From: an uncultured Collinsella sp.
Lineage (GTDB): Bacteria; Actinomycetota; Coriobacteriia; Coriobacteriales; Coriobacteriaceae
Length of the DNA: 30,204 nt
Direction: 5' to 3'
NCBI GenBank assembly: GCA_900550735.1
Contig: URTD01000004.1
Span: forward strand, 1 to 30,204
Part shown: piece by piece, positions 8,597-16,677 of the stretch
How positions within the stretch are numbered: position 1 is the first letter of the stretch
How the letters are laid out: every line of letters begins with the position of its first letter
The notes under the pieces: generated by a model
The model's input: only the letters and a program-made list of their open reading frames with translations
What the model was told of the DNA's origin: nothing
Databases searched by the model: none
Program-made: the position numbers and the translations under genes

Positions 8597-11487
8597 CGCC
8601 GCCGCTCGTGACGTGCGCGCCACAGTTGCAGATAGTGACCGATCTGCGCCGATTCGATGCGCTGGTAGGAGCTCGTGGGCAGCGACGTTAAGAACTTCTT
8701 TCCGTAGCCCTTCGTCACCAGGCGCGGGTCGGCCAGAATCAGCACGCCGCAATCGGTCGACGAGCGGATAAGGCGGCCGGCCGCCTGCTTAACCTCGAGC
8801 ACCGCCTCGGGCAGCGAATAGCGCGCCCAAGCGCGGTCTTCGCGCAGGTTGCGCTCGCACGAGAGCGGGTCCGTGGGGCTCGAGAACGGCAGCTTGGGAA
8901 TGATGACGCAACGCAGCGTCTCGCCGCTGGCGTCAAACCCCTCCCAGAAGGCCTTAAGCGCAAAAAGCGACGAGGTCGGCTCGTTGATAAACCGGTCGCG
9001 CAGGCGGCGAGGAGATGAGTTGCGCTGCTGGCAGTCGAGCTCCAGACCCGCACGGGCCATCTTGGGCTCAACGCGGGCGTACAGGTCTTCCATGTCGCGC
9101 CGATTGGTGAACAGTGTGAGCACCGATCCGCCCATGGCAAGATGGGCGTCGACCAGCACGCGCTCGAGCGCCGTAAGATAGCTCTCGCGATCGCGCGGAT
9201 CGGGGATATCGCCCGCAACGACTACAGCCATGTTCGAATCGAAGTCGTAGCTCGAGTCCAAGTGCAGCGATGAGGATGTTGAAGCACCGATGCGATCGAG
9301 GCCGACCGCATGGTTAAAGTGTTCAAAGCTTTTGGACACCGTCATAGTCGCCGAGGCAAAGATAGCCGTGTGAACCTCGGGCAGCCACTCGGTTGCCAAG
9401 GCCTCGCCAATGTCGATGCGCTCTGCGGTCATCGACTCTCCGCCGGCACGCAGCCTGCGATTGACCTGCAGCGAATACACGTAGTGTTCATCGGTGCCAT
9501 CAATGATGAGTTTGAGGTTCTCGACCAGCTCGTGCAGGCGACGCGAGATATCACCCAGGTCAACAACAACCTCGGGCTTGTCGGCGGCGACGGCTTGCAC
9601 CAGCGCGTCGACGCTCTTGTCAGCCTGTTCCAATGCATCGATGGCAGCGTAGGCCGACTGTAAGAAATCATGCCAGTCGTCAGATTCGCGCAGCTCGGGG
9701 CCAATCCATAGATTGGCATTGTCATAACCCCCACGCGCACGGCGGCCGAGCTCGCGAACGCCATCGAACACGTCGGCGATTGCCATGCTCGCGCGCGCAA
9801 CCGTCGACGTCGCCTTGGCAGTAAGGCCCAGATAGAGCGTAGAGCCCTCGGAGGTTGCCAAATCACGGGAAACCTGGCTTAGCGCGCCGGCGCTCGAGCC
9901 ACCCAGGCGCTCAAACAGAACGCGTGATTCGTCCGCCGACACCACGCGCGCCCACTGGCGGCGCGCCTCGCGCTCGATGGAATGGGCCTCGTCGATTACC
10001 CAATGACGAATCGGAGGTAAAATCCTGCCCTCGGCCGCGACATTGCGGAACAGCAGGGAATGGTTGGTGACCACCACATCGGCATGCGCCGCACGACGGC
10101 GAGCGCCGTGGACCAAACATTTATCAGGGAAAAACGGGCAGAGGCGACGAGCACACTCGCGCGAGGCCGTCGTAAAGTCGGGACGGTTGACGCTGCGCCA
10201 CCGAATGCCGAGCGAGTCGAGGTCGCCATCGGCTGATTGGCAGACGTACGCCATAATGCCCGCGACCGCCGTGAGCGTGTCCGCCGGATCGCGCTTGGTG
10301 GTAATCTCGACCTGGCCTCGGCTCATGCGCTCAAGCTTGCGCAGGCACGGATAGTGGTCATAGCCCTTGAGAGCGCAAAATGACAGACCACCGTCCAGTT
10401 GCTCGGCAAGTTTTGGCAGCTCATGGTACATGAGCTGGTCGGCAAGATTGTTCGATTTGGTCGCAATACCAACCGTGATGTTGTTACGGCGTGCTGCCTC
10501 GGCAAAAGGCACCAGATAGGCCATCGATTTGCCGACGCCCGTGCCCGCCTCAATTACGCGATGTGTGCCCGTGACCAGCGCATCGCGGACCTCGAGCGCC
10601 ATCGCGATCTGCTCATCACGCGGCTCGTAAGTGGGATACATGCGATTGACCAGGCCACCCGGCGCATAGTCTGCCTCAATCTCCTCACGACTCGGCATCT
10701 TGAGGACCGGCAGTTCGTCGGCGTCCACCCGATCGTCGGCGCGATCGGCCTTGAGAACGTCAGCACGAGCGGCGCTGAGAGAGAAGATAGAACCAGGGTT
10801 CTGCCCCGCCAAGAATGAGAAGATAGGACGATAGGACCAAGGCACATCCGGATGCATGTCGGCTAGGCGCGCCATGAGGCCCTGGGGCAAGTCGGTGAGC
10901 GCCACGAGCAACACACGCCATACGCCACACAGGGCGTCGACGTCGGCATTGGCACGGTGTGATACCGAGTCACAGCCAAACAGATCGGCCATAAAAGACA
11001 ACTTGTGCGAGGCCAGGCGCGGAAGCGCGATGCGCGACAGCGCCAGCGAATCGATCCAGATATCGCTCACGTTGACGCCGCCTTTGACCGACTCGATAAA
11101 CGAGCGATCGAACGTGGCGTTATGTGCGATCACCGGGCAACCACCGACAAAATCGGCGAGAGCGGCGACGGCCTCAGCGGCCGACGGGGCATCTGCCACA
11201 TCGGCATTTGTAATGCTCGTGAGCTCGGTAATCTCGGCGGGAATTAGCTGCTTGGGATGCACGAAGGTATCGAAGCGGTCGACGATCTCGCGGCCCGAAA
11301 GACGGGCCGCCGAGATCTCGATCAGCTCGTTGTCCTGCACCGAAAGACCTGTGGTCTCGGTATCGAGGACAATCACATCTTCCTCGATAAGGCCGAAGGA
11401 CTGCGTTTTGGCGCGTTCGGCAAGCGTGGCATAGGAGTCGATGACAAACTGCGGCGTTCCTGACGAAACCGCGTCCTCGATTAGCAT
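8593..11487 (-). CDS. dinG: DinG-family helicase fused to a DnaQ-like 3'-5' exonuclease domain
   Basis: Encodes 964 residues. The N-terminal exonuclease of the DEDDh type shows DTETTG (D42, E44), HNATFD (D127) and HRANADVD (H177, D182), so all five catalytic residues are present. The helicase part starts near residue 285: Walker A EAGTGVGKS (313-321), VTNHSLL (473-479), DEAH (499-502) and a motif VI QAAGRLIRS near the C terminus. Cysteines 381, 445, 450 and 457 have nearly the spacing of the 4Fe-4S ligands of E. coli DinG, so an iron-sulfur cluster is likely. The family unwinds 5'-3' and acts on R-loops, D-loops and damaged forks. It follows ddl with a 7-bp overlap, hence one operon. The start ATG at 11487 has only a weak ribosome-binding site, in line with coupling. 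Confidence 0.92.
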   Translation of the reverse strand: MLIEDAVSSGTPQFVIDSYATLAERAKTQSFGLIEEDVIVLDTETTGLSVQDNELIEISAARLSGREIVDRFDTFVHPKQLIPAEITELTSITNADVADAPSAAEAVAALADFVGGCPVIAHNATFDRSFIESVKGGVNVSDIWIDSLALSRIALPRLASHKLSFMADLFGCDSVSHRANADVDALCGVWRVLLVALTDLPQGLMARLADMHPDVPWSYRPIFSFLAGQNPGSIFSLSAARADVLKADRADDRVDADELPVLKMPSREEIEADYAPGGLVNRMYPTYEPRDEQIAMALEVRDALVTGTHRVIEAGTGVGKSMAYLVPFAEAARRNNITVGIATKSNNLADQLMYHELPKLAEQLDGGLSFCALKGYDHYPCLRKLERMSRGQVEITTKRDPADTLTAVAGIMAYVCQSADGDLDSLGIRWRSVNRPDFTTASRECARRLCPFFPDKCLVHGARRRAAHADVVVTNHSLLFRNVAAEGRILPPIRHWVIDEAHSIEREARRQWARVVSADESRVLFERLGGSSAGALSQVSRDLATSEGSTLYLGLTAKATSTVARASMAIADVFDGVRELGRRARGGYDNANLWIGPELRESDDWHDFLQSAYAAIDALEQADKSVDALVQAVAADKPEVVVDLGDISRRLHELVENLKLIIDGTDEHYVYSLQVNRRLRAGGESMTAERIDIGEALATEWLPEVHTAIFASATMTVSKSFEHFNHAVGLDRIGASTSSSLHLDSSYDFDSNMAVVVAGDIPDPRDRESYLTALERVLVDAHLAMGGSVLTLFTNRRDMEDLYARVEPKMARAGLELDCQQRNSSPRRLRDRFINEPTSSLFALKAFWEGFDASGETLRCVIIPKLPFSSPTDPLSCERNLREDRAWARYSLPEAVLEVKQAAGRLIRSSTDCGVLILADPRLVTKGYGKKFLTSLPTSSYQRIESAQIGHYLQLWRARHERRR

Positions 11488-12446
11488 GCAATGCCCGCTC
11501 GACGAAGGCCCATACGGATCAGGCTGTCACAGACCTGCGGGAACGTCATGTCGTCTGTGTGGCGAATCTCATCCGGATACAGCGACGTATCGGTCATGCC
11601 GGGAATGGTGTTGGTCTCGAGGATGACGGGGCCGTCCTCGCTCACGATAAAATCGCTGCGCGAGATGCCCAGGCAACCGAGGGCCTTGTGAGCAGCACAG
11701 GCAAGCTCCTGAGCGCGAGCGTAATTCTCGGGTGAAATCTGCGCCGGAATACGATGGATGTCCGTAGGGTCGACATACTTCACGTCCAGATCGTAGAACT
11801 CACAGTCCTCGGGCTTGCGAATCTCGACAATCGGCAGGGCGCGCACGTCGTCCTCGCCGTACACGCCGACGGTGATCTCGGTACCCTCGATGCACTTCTC
11901 GACCAGCACTTTGTCGCCGTACTCAAACGCCTTGGCAATTGCCGCGGGCAGCTCGGAGGGCTCATGGACCAGGGAAATGCCATAGCTGGAACCGTTGACG
12001 GCCGGCTTCACAAAGCAGCGCTCGCCACAGACCTCGACGATATGATCGATATCGACTTCATCGCCCACCTCGAGCGCAAGGCCGGGGGCAATGGGGATGC
12101 CCGCCTTGGCGTATAAGAGCTTAGAGACCTCCTTGTCGGCACCGCAGGCGCTGGCAAGCACGCCCGAGGCCGTGTAGGGGATACCCAGGGTCTCCATGGC
12201 ACCCTGCATGGCGCCATCCTCGCCGCCGGCACCGTGCATGGCGATAAACGCCACGTCAAAGCCGCCGGTCGCCATGGTTACCATAAAATCATCAGCGGCC
12301 GTGTCGAGCAGCTCCACCGAGGTGTAGCCGGCTTCCTTCAGTGCCACCACAACGTTCTTTCCCGAATTGAGCGAGATCTCGCGCTCGGCGGAATGACCGC
12401 CCGCCAAGACCGCTACGTGCATGTTCTCTAGGCTTTTACCCGGCAT
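11481..12446 (-). CDS. ddl: D-alanine--D-alanine ligase
   Basis: Encodes 321 residues, the usual length. It makes the D-Ala-D-Ala dipeptide for peptidoglycan precursors in the cytoplasm, using ATP. Diagnostic motifs are LAGGHSAEREISLNSG near the N terminus, HGAGGEDGAMQGAMETLGIPYTASG, the ATP-grasp segment FVKPAVNGSSYG, YDLDVKY in the active-site loop (Tyr retained, as in D-Ala rather than D-lactate ligases), and ETNTIPGMT at the metal site. The ATG at 12446 is preceded by GAGGAGG about eight bases upstream; a second in-frame ATG at 12422 lacks such a site. It is the first gene of a ddl-dinG operon. Pairing of a cell-wall enzyme with a repair helicase looks incidental. Confidence 0.95.
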   Translation of the reverse strand: MPGKSLENMHVAVLAGGHSAEREISLNSGKNVVVALKEAGYTSVELLDTAADDFMVTMATGGFDVAFIAMHGAGGEDGAMQGAMETLGIPYTASGVLASACGADKEVSKLLYAKAGIPIAPGLALEVGDEVDIDHIVEVCGERCFVKPAVNGSSYGISLVHEPSELPAAIAKAFEYGDKVLVEKCIEGTEITVGVYGEDDVRALPIVEIRKPEDCEFYDLDVKYVDPTDIHRIPAQISPENYARAQELACAAHKALGCLGISRSDFIVSEDGPVILETNTIPGMTDTSLYPDEIRHTDDMTFPQVCDSLIRMGLRRAGIAC

Positions 12447-12486
12447 GGGCAGACTCCTCCTCTATAATTTCTGCAGCTGATACCAT

Positions 12487-12516
12487 ATTGTAGCGATACC
12501 CTCTACGTTTCCCCAA
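12487..12516 (-). promoter_or_regulatory. Candidate promoter for ddl-dinG
   Basis: Read on the minus strand: TTGGGG (12516-12511), an 18-bp spacer, then TACAAT (12492-12487), giving a leader of about 35 bases before the ddl ATG. On the plus strand a perfect TATAAT (12463-12468) could be the -10 of rlmN, but no matching -35 is seen. The two genes diverge within this 85-bp gap. Confidence 0.4.
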
Positions 12517-12531
12517 AATCGAAAGGCTTCC

Positions 12532-13584
12532 ATGAATCCCAGGACTAAATCTCAGGACATTCGCGACTTGAGCCAAAACGATATTCGCGAGCTCGTGGCC
12601 GAACTTGGCCAGCCAGCCTTCCGCGCGAAGCAGCTCATCGAATGGGTCTTTGAGAAGAACGTTTGTTCGTTTGACGATATGACCAACCTTCCCAAGGCTT
12701 TCCGCGAGCAGCTTAAAGAGGCTTTTGCCTTTGACACGCCGACTGAACTAACCAAGCAGGTTTCCAAAGATGGCTCTCGCAAGTATCTGCTCGAGTACCA
12801 CGACGGCGTTTCCGTCGAGACTGTCGGTATGCCCCGTCGTAACAAGCTTTCCGTCTGCGTTTCCACCCAGGCTGGCTGTGGCATGGGCTGCGCCTTTTGC
12901 GCTACCGGTCTCAACGGCCTCAAGCGCTCTCTGACCGCTCAAGAGATCGTCGACCAGGTACTTCATGTATCCAACGACTTTGGCGAGCGTGCCACGAGCG
13001 TCGTCTTCATGGGCCAGGGCGAGCCGTTTGCCAACTACGACGAGGTTCTCAAGGCGCTGCGAATCCTCAACGACCCCGATGGCATCGGTATCGGCGCTCG
13101 TCACCTCACCGTCTCTACCAGCGGCGTTATTCCCGGTATTCGCAAATTTGCCGATATCCCCGAGCAGTTCACGCTTGCCGTTTCCCTGCATTCCGCCATC
13201 CAGTCGACGCGCAACAAGCTCATGCCCGGTGTTAAGAAGTACACGCTGCTTCGCCTTCACGAAGCGCTTCAGCTCTACACCGAGAAGACCGGCCGCCGCC
13301 CGACCTATGAGTATGCCATGATCGAAGGCGTCAACGATACGAATCCCGAAATGCAGGCGCTCTGCGACTTCTGCGAGGGAACGCTGTGCCACGTTAACCT
13401 CATTCAGCTTAACGACATCGAGGGTAGCCCGCTCAAGCCGTCGCCGATTCATAAGGTTGAGGATCTTCAGCGTCGTCTTGAGTCCCGTGGCATCGAGACC
13501 ACGATTCGTAACTCCCGTGGTAACGATATTGACGCCGCTTGCGGACAGCTGAAGCAGCGCTTCAAAGTTCAGAAGAACGCATAG
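12532..13584 (+). CDS. rlmN: 23S rRNA (adenine2503-C2) / tRNA (adenine37-C2) methyltransferase
   Basis: Encodes 350 residues. This radical-SAM enzyme methylates C2 of A2503 in 23S rRNA, and in some bacteria A37 of tRNAs. The radical-SAM cluster is CGMGCAFC (CxxxCxxC) within STQAGCGMGCAFCATG; FMGQGEP follows as in all RlmN. The second, mechanistic Cys of RlmN is in NDIDAACGQL near the C terminus, so this is RlmN or Cfr family with RlmN-like context. AAAGG lies about eight bases before the ATG. The gene stands alone between the divergent ddl operon and its own terminator. Confidence 0.95.
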   Translation: MNPRTKSQDIRDLSQNDIRELVAELGQPAFRAKQLIEWVFEKNVCSFDDMTNLPKAFREQLKEAFAFDTPTELTKQVSKDGSRKYLLEYHDGVSVETVGMPRRNKLSVCVSTQAGCGMGCAFCATGLNGLKRSLTAQEIVDQVLHVSNDFGERATSVVFMGQGEPFANYDEVLKALRILNDPDGIGIGARHLTVSTSGVIPGIRKFADIPEQFTLAVSLHSAIQSTRNKLMPGVKKYTLLRLHEALQLYTEKTGRRPTYEYAMIEGVNDTNPEMQALCDFCEGTLCHVNLIQLNDIEGSPLKPSPIHKVEDLQRRLESRGIETTIRNSRGNDIDAACGQLKQRFKVQKNA

Positions 13585-13602
13585 GGGAGTCGCATCCCAA
13601 AA

Positions 13603-13618
13603 CGTTTCATGTGAAACA
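13603..13618. other. parS-like: Degenerate parS-like site
   Basis: The 16 bases match TGTTTCACGTGAAACA at 14 positions (first base C, eighth base T). The site lies between the rlmN stop and its terminator, about 2.2 kb from the three perfect sites. ParB probably binds it weakly or not at all; the match is seen, the binding is inferred. Confidence 0.55.
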
Positions 13619-13621
13619 TCG

Positions 13622-13661
13622 AACGACCCCGGTTACAGAATATGCAACCGGGGTCGTTTCA
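13622..13661 (+). terminator. Rho-independent terminator of rlmN
   Basis: A perfect 13-bp stem (13622-13634 with 13646-13658, AACGACCCCGGTT arms) has an 11-base loop. It is followed by a T-rich stretch (TCATTTATT). It lies 37 bp after the rlmN stop. Confidence 0.8.
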
Positions 13662-13711
13662 TTTATTGACCTTAATTTTGAATCAGCTGCTACCTGTCCC
13701 ATTTTTTACGG

Positions 13712-13754
13712 CCAAAATAAGGGGTCCTTGTCTCATGAATCAGACAAGGACCCC
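13712..13754 (-). terminator. Rho-independent terminator of the rsmG-parA-parB operon
   Basis: A perfect 13-bp stem (13721-13733 with 13742-13754; GGGGTCCTTGTCT arms) has an 8-base loop. On the minus strand it is followed by TTATTTT. It lies 30 bp beyond the stop of the last gene of the segregation operon. The plus-strand side lacks a T tract, so it works in one direction. Confidence 0.8.
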
Positions 13755-13776
13755 CTCAAAATATGCTGAGTAATTG

Positions 13777-13788
13777 TTAGGTACCTAA
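13777..13788. repeat. 12-bp palindrome TTAGGTACCTAA, copy 1
   Basis: A perfect palindrome overlaps the stop codon of the YtxH-like gene. An identical copy with one further shared flanking base (GTTAGGTACCTAA) lies at 17281-17292. Function unknown. Confidence 0.6.
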
Positions 13789-14039
13789 TAGCCTACATTT
13801 TCCCATTGGTTGCTGACCCAACCTTGATTAATCTTGGGATTCTTCGTTACCTGAGCTGTACGCATGGCAACATCTTCCGTCATAACATCCATTTTCTTTT
13901 TGGAAGTATCGACGATATCTTGCGCGCCACGAAGCAAACGACCTCGAAGTTCATCGTCTGTCGCGATCTTATAGCCAGCAAAGGCACCAGCCGCGACAGT
14001 CGTCACCAATGCAATCGCTGTTAAAATCTTATTCCTCAT
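13785..14039 (-). CDS. Small YtxH-like membrane protein at the end of the parAB operon
   Basis: Encodes 84 residues from the ATG at 14039, chosen over an ATG six codons upstream because AAGGAGG stands five bases before it. An N-terminal hydrophobic helix (residues 5-24, ILTAIALVTTVAAGAFAGYK) is followed by a charged, probably helical segment (TDDELRGRLLRGAQDIVDTSKKKMDVMTEDVAMRTAQV). The layout resembles YtxH-domain proteins: one membrane helix with a small cytoplasmic helix. The gene overlaps parB by 11 bp, so it is translationally coupled to it. Family membership is a judgement from layout, not from a diagnostic motif. A role in chromosome positioning at the membrane is only a suggestion from context. 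Confidence 0.75.
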   Translation of the reverse strand: MRNKILTAIALVTTVAAGAFAGYKIATDDELRGRLLRGAQDIVDTSKKKMDVMTEDVAMRTAQVTKNPKINQGWVSNQWENVGY

Positions 14040-14934
14040 CTTGGCCTCCTTGATCAAACTGAATCATTTCGCCAAGAATACGAGAGAGCTCTTCCTCGTC
14101 TTTAAACTCAATCTCAATCTTATTCTTTCCACGCGAGCTCTTCACACGCACGTTAGTATTAAATACCTGACGAAGCACACGGGCAGCCTTTTTAAAGGAC
14201 TGAGGCGTTGCAGGCCTTGGCGTCTTAGGTGTCTCTCCGGCAGAAAACAACGGAGCAAGATTTTCTGTCGCTCTTACGGAAAGGCCCTCTGTAACAACTT
14301 TCTCTGCAAGTCGAATACGCGCGTCCTCATAGGGAACTGCAAGAATCGCACGTGCATGACCAGCAGTAAGTTTGCCCTCAAAAATCATCTGCTGAACTAC
14401 TTCGGGGAGATCGAGAAGACGCAGCGAGTTTGTAATTGCAGAGCGTGACTTGCTTACTGCCTTCGACAATGCCTCCTGGGTCATCCCGCTGGCATCAATG
14501 AGTTGGCGATAGCCCTTAGCCTCTTCGACGGGATTCAGATCAGAACGCTGAAGGTTTTCGATAAGAGCAAGAGCCAGCATCTCTTCATCATTTACCTCTT
14601 TAATGATGACTGGCAATTCTTCAAGGCCAGCAAGCTTTGAAGCTTGGTAACGCCGCTCACCAGCAATGATCTCATAGCCGTTTCCATGCTTGCGAACCAA
14701 AAGCGGCTGCAAAACGCCGTGCTCTTGGATTGACTCGCTTAACTCGCGAAGTTCAGTTTCGTTAAAATGAATTCGTGGCTGATTAGAGTTGGGAACGATA
14801 TCCTCAATAGGTAGTTTTGTTTCAGATGCGGCATTTGAAGCCGATGCAGCCGAACCGCCGGTCTCATACTCGGCCTCTGAGACCAAAGCATTGAGTCCAC
14901 GTCCCAATCCGCCACGTTTCTTTACACTAGGCAC
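14029..14934 (-). CDS. parB: Chromosome-partitioning protein ParB (Spo0J family)
   Basis: Encodes 301 residues. The N terminus GGLGRGLNALV (8-18) is the conserved peptide that stimulates ParA ATPase. A low-complexity Ala/Ser linker follows. The ParB/Srx domain (about 41-130) has GERRYQA (92-98) and ENLQRSDLNP (126-135), which are the CTP-binding/CTPase and clamp motifs. The helix-turn-helix that reads parS is at about 150-172 (MTQEALSKAVSKSRSAITNSLRLL). The C-terminal dimerisation region carries a basic stretch (RVKSSRGKNKIEIEF). It overlaps parA by 8 bp and the YtxH-like gene by 11 bp. It would load at the parS sites in this window and spread as a CTP-dependent sliding clamp. Confidence 0.96.
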   Translation of the reverse strand: MPSVKKRGGLGRGLNALVSEAEYETGGSAASASNAASETKLPIEDIVPNSNQPRIHFNETELRELSESIQEHGVLQPLLVRKHGNGYEIIAGERRYQASKLAGLEELPVIIKEVNDEEMLALALIENLQRSDLNPVEEAKGYRQLIDASGMTQEALSKAVSKSRSAITNSLRLLDLPEVVQQMIFEGKLTAGHARAILAVPYEDARIRLAEKVVTEGLSVRATENLAPLFSAGETPKTPRPATPQSFKKAARVLRQVFNTNVRVKSSRGKNKIEIEFKDEEELSRILGEMIQFDQGGQDEE

Positions 14935-15727
14935 GCTTGATCACCTCTTTTGCAAGGTTCATATATGCTTTTGCACCCTTATTTTGAGGTGCATAGGTAG
15001 TTACCGGTTCTCCAAAAGACGGAGCTTCGGAGATTTTAACCGTACGGGGGATTAGCGTCTTAAACGCCTTATCACCAAAGTACGATTGAACCTCCTCAAC
15101 AACCTGATTTGATAGTGAAGTACGCGAGTCATACATGGTCATAAGCACACCATAGGTGTCTAAGCCCTTGTTCAGCCGTGATTTGACCATCTTCATTGAC
15201 TCAAGCAGCTTCGTAACGCCCTCGAGTGCGTAATATTCGCACTGGATCGGAATCAAAACGCTGTCTGCTGCGGTCAAAGCGTTGATAGTAAGCAGGCCGA
15301 GCGAAGGAGGACAGTCAATGAAAATAAAGTCAAACTCGTCCTGAATCGGCTCAAGCAAATCTTTGAGGCGGGTTTCACGAGCAATTGCGCTTACGAGCTC
15401 AATTTCCGCGCCTGCAAGTTGAATTGTAGCCGGAATAACGAATACCTTTTTACAATTTGTATCAAGAACAAGCGATTCTGCCGGCACATCATTCAACAAT
15501 GCATCATAGATGCAGTGATCAAGGTCTTCTTTTTCAATTCCGAATCCACTGGTGCTGTTTCCCTGCGGATCAAAATCGACAATCAGTGTCTTACGACCCT
15601 GCTCACCCAGTGCTGCTGCAAGGTTTACAGCCGTCGTTGACTTACCGACGCCGCCTTTTTGATTGATGATTGCAATGATACGCGTGTCTTTTGCGCTCTT
15701 AGAACGCTTAACGTCGCGAAATCCCAC
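14927..15727 (-). CDS. parA: Chromosome-partitioning ATPase ParA (Soj)
   Basis: Encodes 266 residues, standard for chromosomal ParA/Soj. The deviant Walker A KGGVGKST is at 24-31, with the signature Lys. Walker A' is in LIVDFDPQGNST and Walker B in FDFIFIDCPPSLGLLT. ParA dimerises with ATP on nucleoid DNA and is released by ParB, moving origins apart; Soj also regulates DnaA in other bacteria. The start is a GTG at 15727 with AGGAGG four to five bases upstream. The gap before it (134 bp to the rsmG stop) carries three perfect parS sites, so ParB bound there could affect its transcription. The coding strand is clearly AT-richer than the surrounding genes. Confidence 0.97.
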   Translation of the reverse strand: MGFRDVKRSKSAKDTRIIAIINQKGGVGKSTTAVNLAAALGEQGRKTLIVDFDPQGNSTSGFGIEKEDLDHCIYDALLNDVPAESLVLDTNCKKVFVIPATIQLAGAEIELVSAIARETRLKDLLEPIQDEFDFIFIDCPPSLGLLTINALTAADSVLIPIQCEYYALEGVTKLLESMKMVKSRLNKGLDTYGVLMTMYDSRTSLSNQVVEEVQSYFGDKAFKTLIPRTVKISEAPSFGEPVTTYAPQNKGAKAYMNLAKEVIKRA

Positions 15728-15766
15728 GGTCCCTCCTGGTGTGTATTAAAGCTGTCAAACGGAGGA

Positions 15767-15782
15767 TGTTTCACGTGAAACA
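15767..15782. other. parS: parS site 1 (perfect 16-mer)
   Basis: TGTTTCACGTGAAACA, the full consensus palindrome recognised by chromosomal ParB, 40 bp before the parA start codon. Confidence 0.97.
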
Positions 15783-15805
15783 TTCCGAATCGATATCAAC
15801 CGCCA

Positions 15806-15821
15806 TGTTTCACGTGAAACA
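15806..15821. other. parS: parS site 2 (perfect 16-mer)
   Basis: TGTTTCACGTGAAACA, identical to site 1. The three sites start at 15767, 15806 and 15845, exactly 39 bp apart. Confidence 0.97.
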
Positions 15822-15844
15822 CTGCAAGTTGTTAGTATCCATTA

Positions 15845-15860
15845 TGTTTCACGTGAAACA
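15845..15860. other. parS: parS site 3 (perfect 16-mer)
   Basis: TGTTTCACGTGAAACA, identical to the other two, ending one base before the rsmG stop codon. The regular 39-bp phasing puts the sites close to the same helical face only roughly (about 3.7 turns). Confidence 0.97.
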
Positions 15861-15861
15861 T

Positions 15862-16599
15862 CTAGGCAAGCGGATTCTTCTTTGCCACGCCATTTGCACG
15901 AGGCAATGAGACAGATGCTGGATGACTCTTCTTAAGAACAATGAACTCCCTGTGACCCAAGCCTTCAGGCAAATCAATTGCGTCATTCAGAAGCAAAGTG
16001 AAGCCGCAAATCTTAGCTGCTGACATGCCGGAAGCAAGCTCCTCATCCGAAGGATTGCCCTTGGTTATAACAAATAGCCCTCCATCCTTCAGATACGGAG
16101 CCGCATACTCAACAAGAATCGGTAGAGGGGCCAGTGCGCGGGCGGTTACAACAGAGAACTGCTTCTTATGGCTTCGAGCAAATTCTTCAAGACGATCATG
16201 AACCGCATGAGCATGTTTCAATCCAAGAGCATGGACAAAGGAATTAACCGCATCAACCTTCTTGCCAACAGAGTCAATATAAGTAGCTTTACGATGCGTG
16301 GTTATAGTTAATGGAATACCAGGGAAGCCCGCACCTGTTCCCATATCGAGCAAAGCTCCCTCAGGAGCCTTGTTGATATAGGGGAGCAAAACAAGTGAGT
16401 CGAGGATATGAAGTACTGCAGCATCTTCTACGTTAAGAATACGGGTGAGATTGGTTGTCTTATTTGTTTCTAGAACCAAATCCAAATGCTGAATACATTT
16501 TCTCAGCTCAACATCAGTTACGCTCAAGGAATACTCTTTGCAATAGGAAGTTAGACGACTCAACATCTCGTCAGCCTGCTGATCAGTAAGTACTAACAA
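15862..16599 (-). CDS. rsmG: 16S rRNA (guanine527-N7)-methyltransferase
   Basis: Encodes 245 residues from a TTG at 16599. The frame can be extended 16 codons to another TTG (16647), but that start lies at the foot of the upstream terminator and has no ribosome-binding site. The TTG at 16599 has AGGAG six bases upstream. RsmG methylates N7 of G527 in the 530 loop of 16S rRNA using SAM. Motifs are NLTRI, HILDSL, the SAM-binding loop LLDMGTGAGFPGIPL, YIDSVGKKVDAV and VTARALAPLPILVEYA. The C-terminal tail (SLPRANGVAKKNPLA) is basic, as usual. Placing rsmG just upstream of parAB is common across Gram-positives. Loss of this enzyme is a known route to low-level streptomycin resistance in other species. 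Confidence 0.93.
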   Translation of the reverse strand: MLVLTDQQADEMLSRLTSYCKEYSLSVTDVELRKCIQHLDLVLETNKTTNLTRILNVEDAAVLHILDSLVLLPYINKAPEGALLDMGTGAGFPGIPLTITTHRKATYIDSVGKKVDAVNSFVHALGLKHAHAVHDRLEEFARSHKKQFSVVTARALAPLPILVEYAAPYLKDGGLFVITKGNPSDEELASGMSAAKICGFTLLLNDAIDLPEGLGHREFIVLKKSHPASVSLPRANGVAKKNPLA

Positions 16600-16645
16600 C
16601 GAAAGCTCCTTTCTGACAAAAATCAGTGTATCGAGAACTTTTGAC

Positions 16646-16677
16646 AAAAAAAGGGGACGTGGAAACCACGTCCCCTT
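16646..16677 (-). terminator. Rho-independent terminator of the rpmH-jag operon
   Basis: On the minus strand a perfect 12-bp stem (16666-16677 with 16651-16662, AAGGGGACGTGG arms) and a three-base loop run directly into seven T. It lies 19 bp after the jag stop. This is the strongest terminator in the window and makes rsmG-parAB a separate unit. Confidence 0.92.

Noticed and set aside
13539..13769. 76-residue plus-strand frame containing FHVKH
   Set aside because: It overlaps the rlmN end and crosses two terminators; FHVKH is simply a translation of a parS-like sequence.
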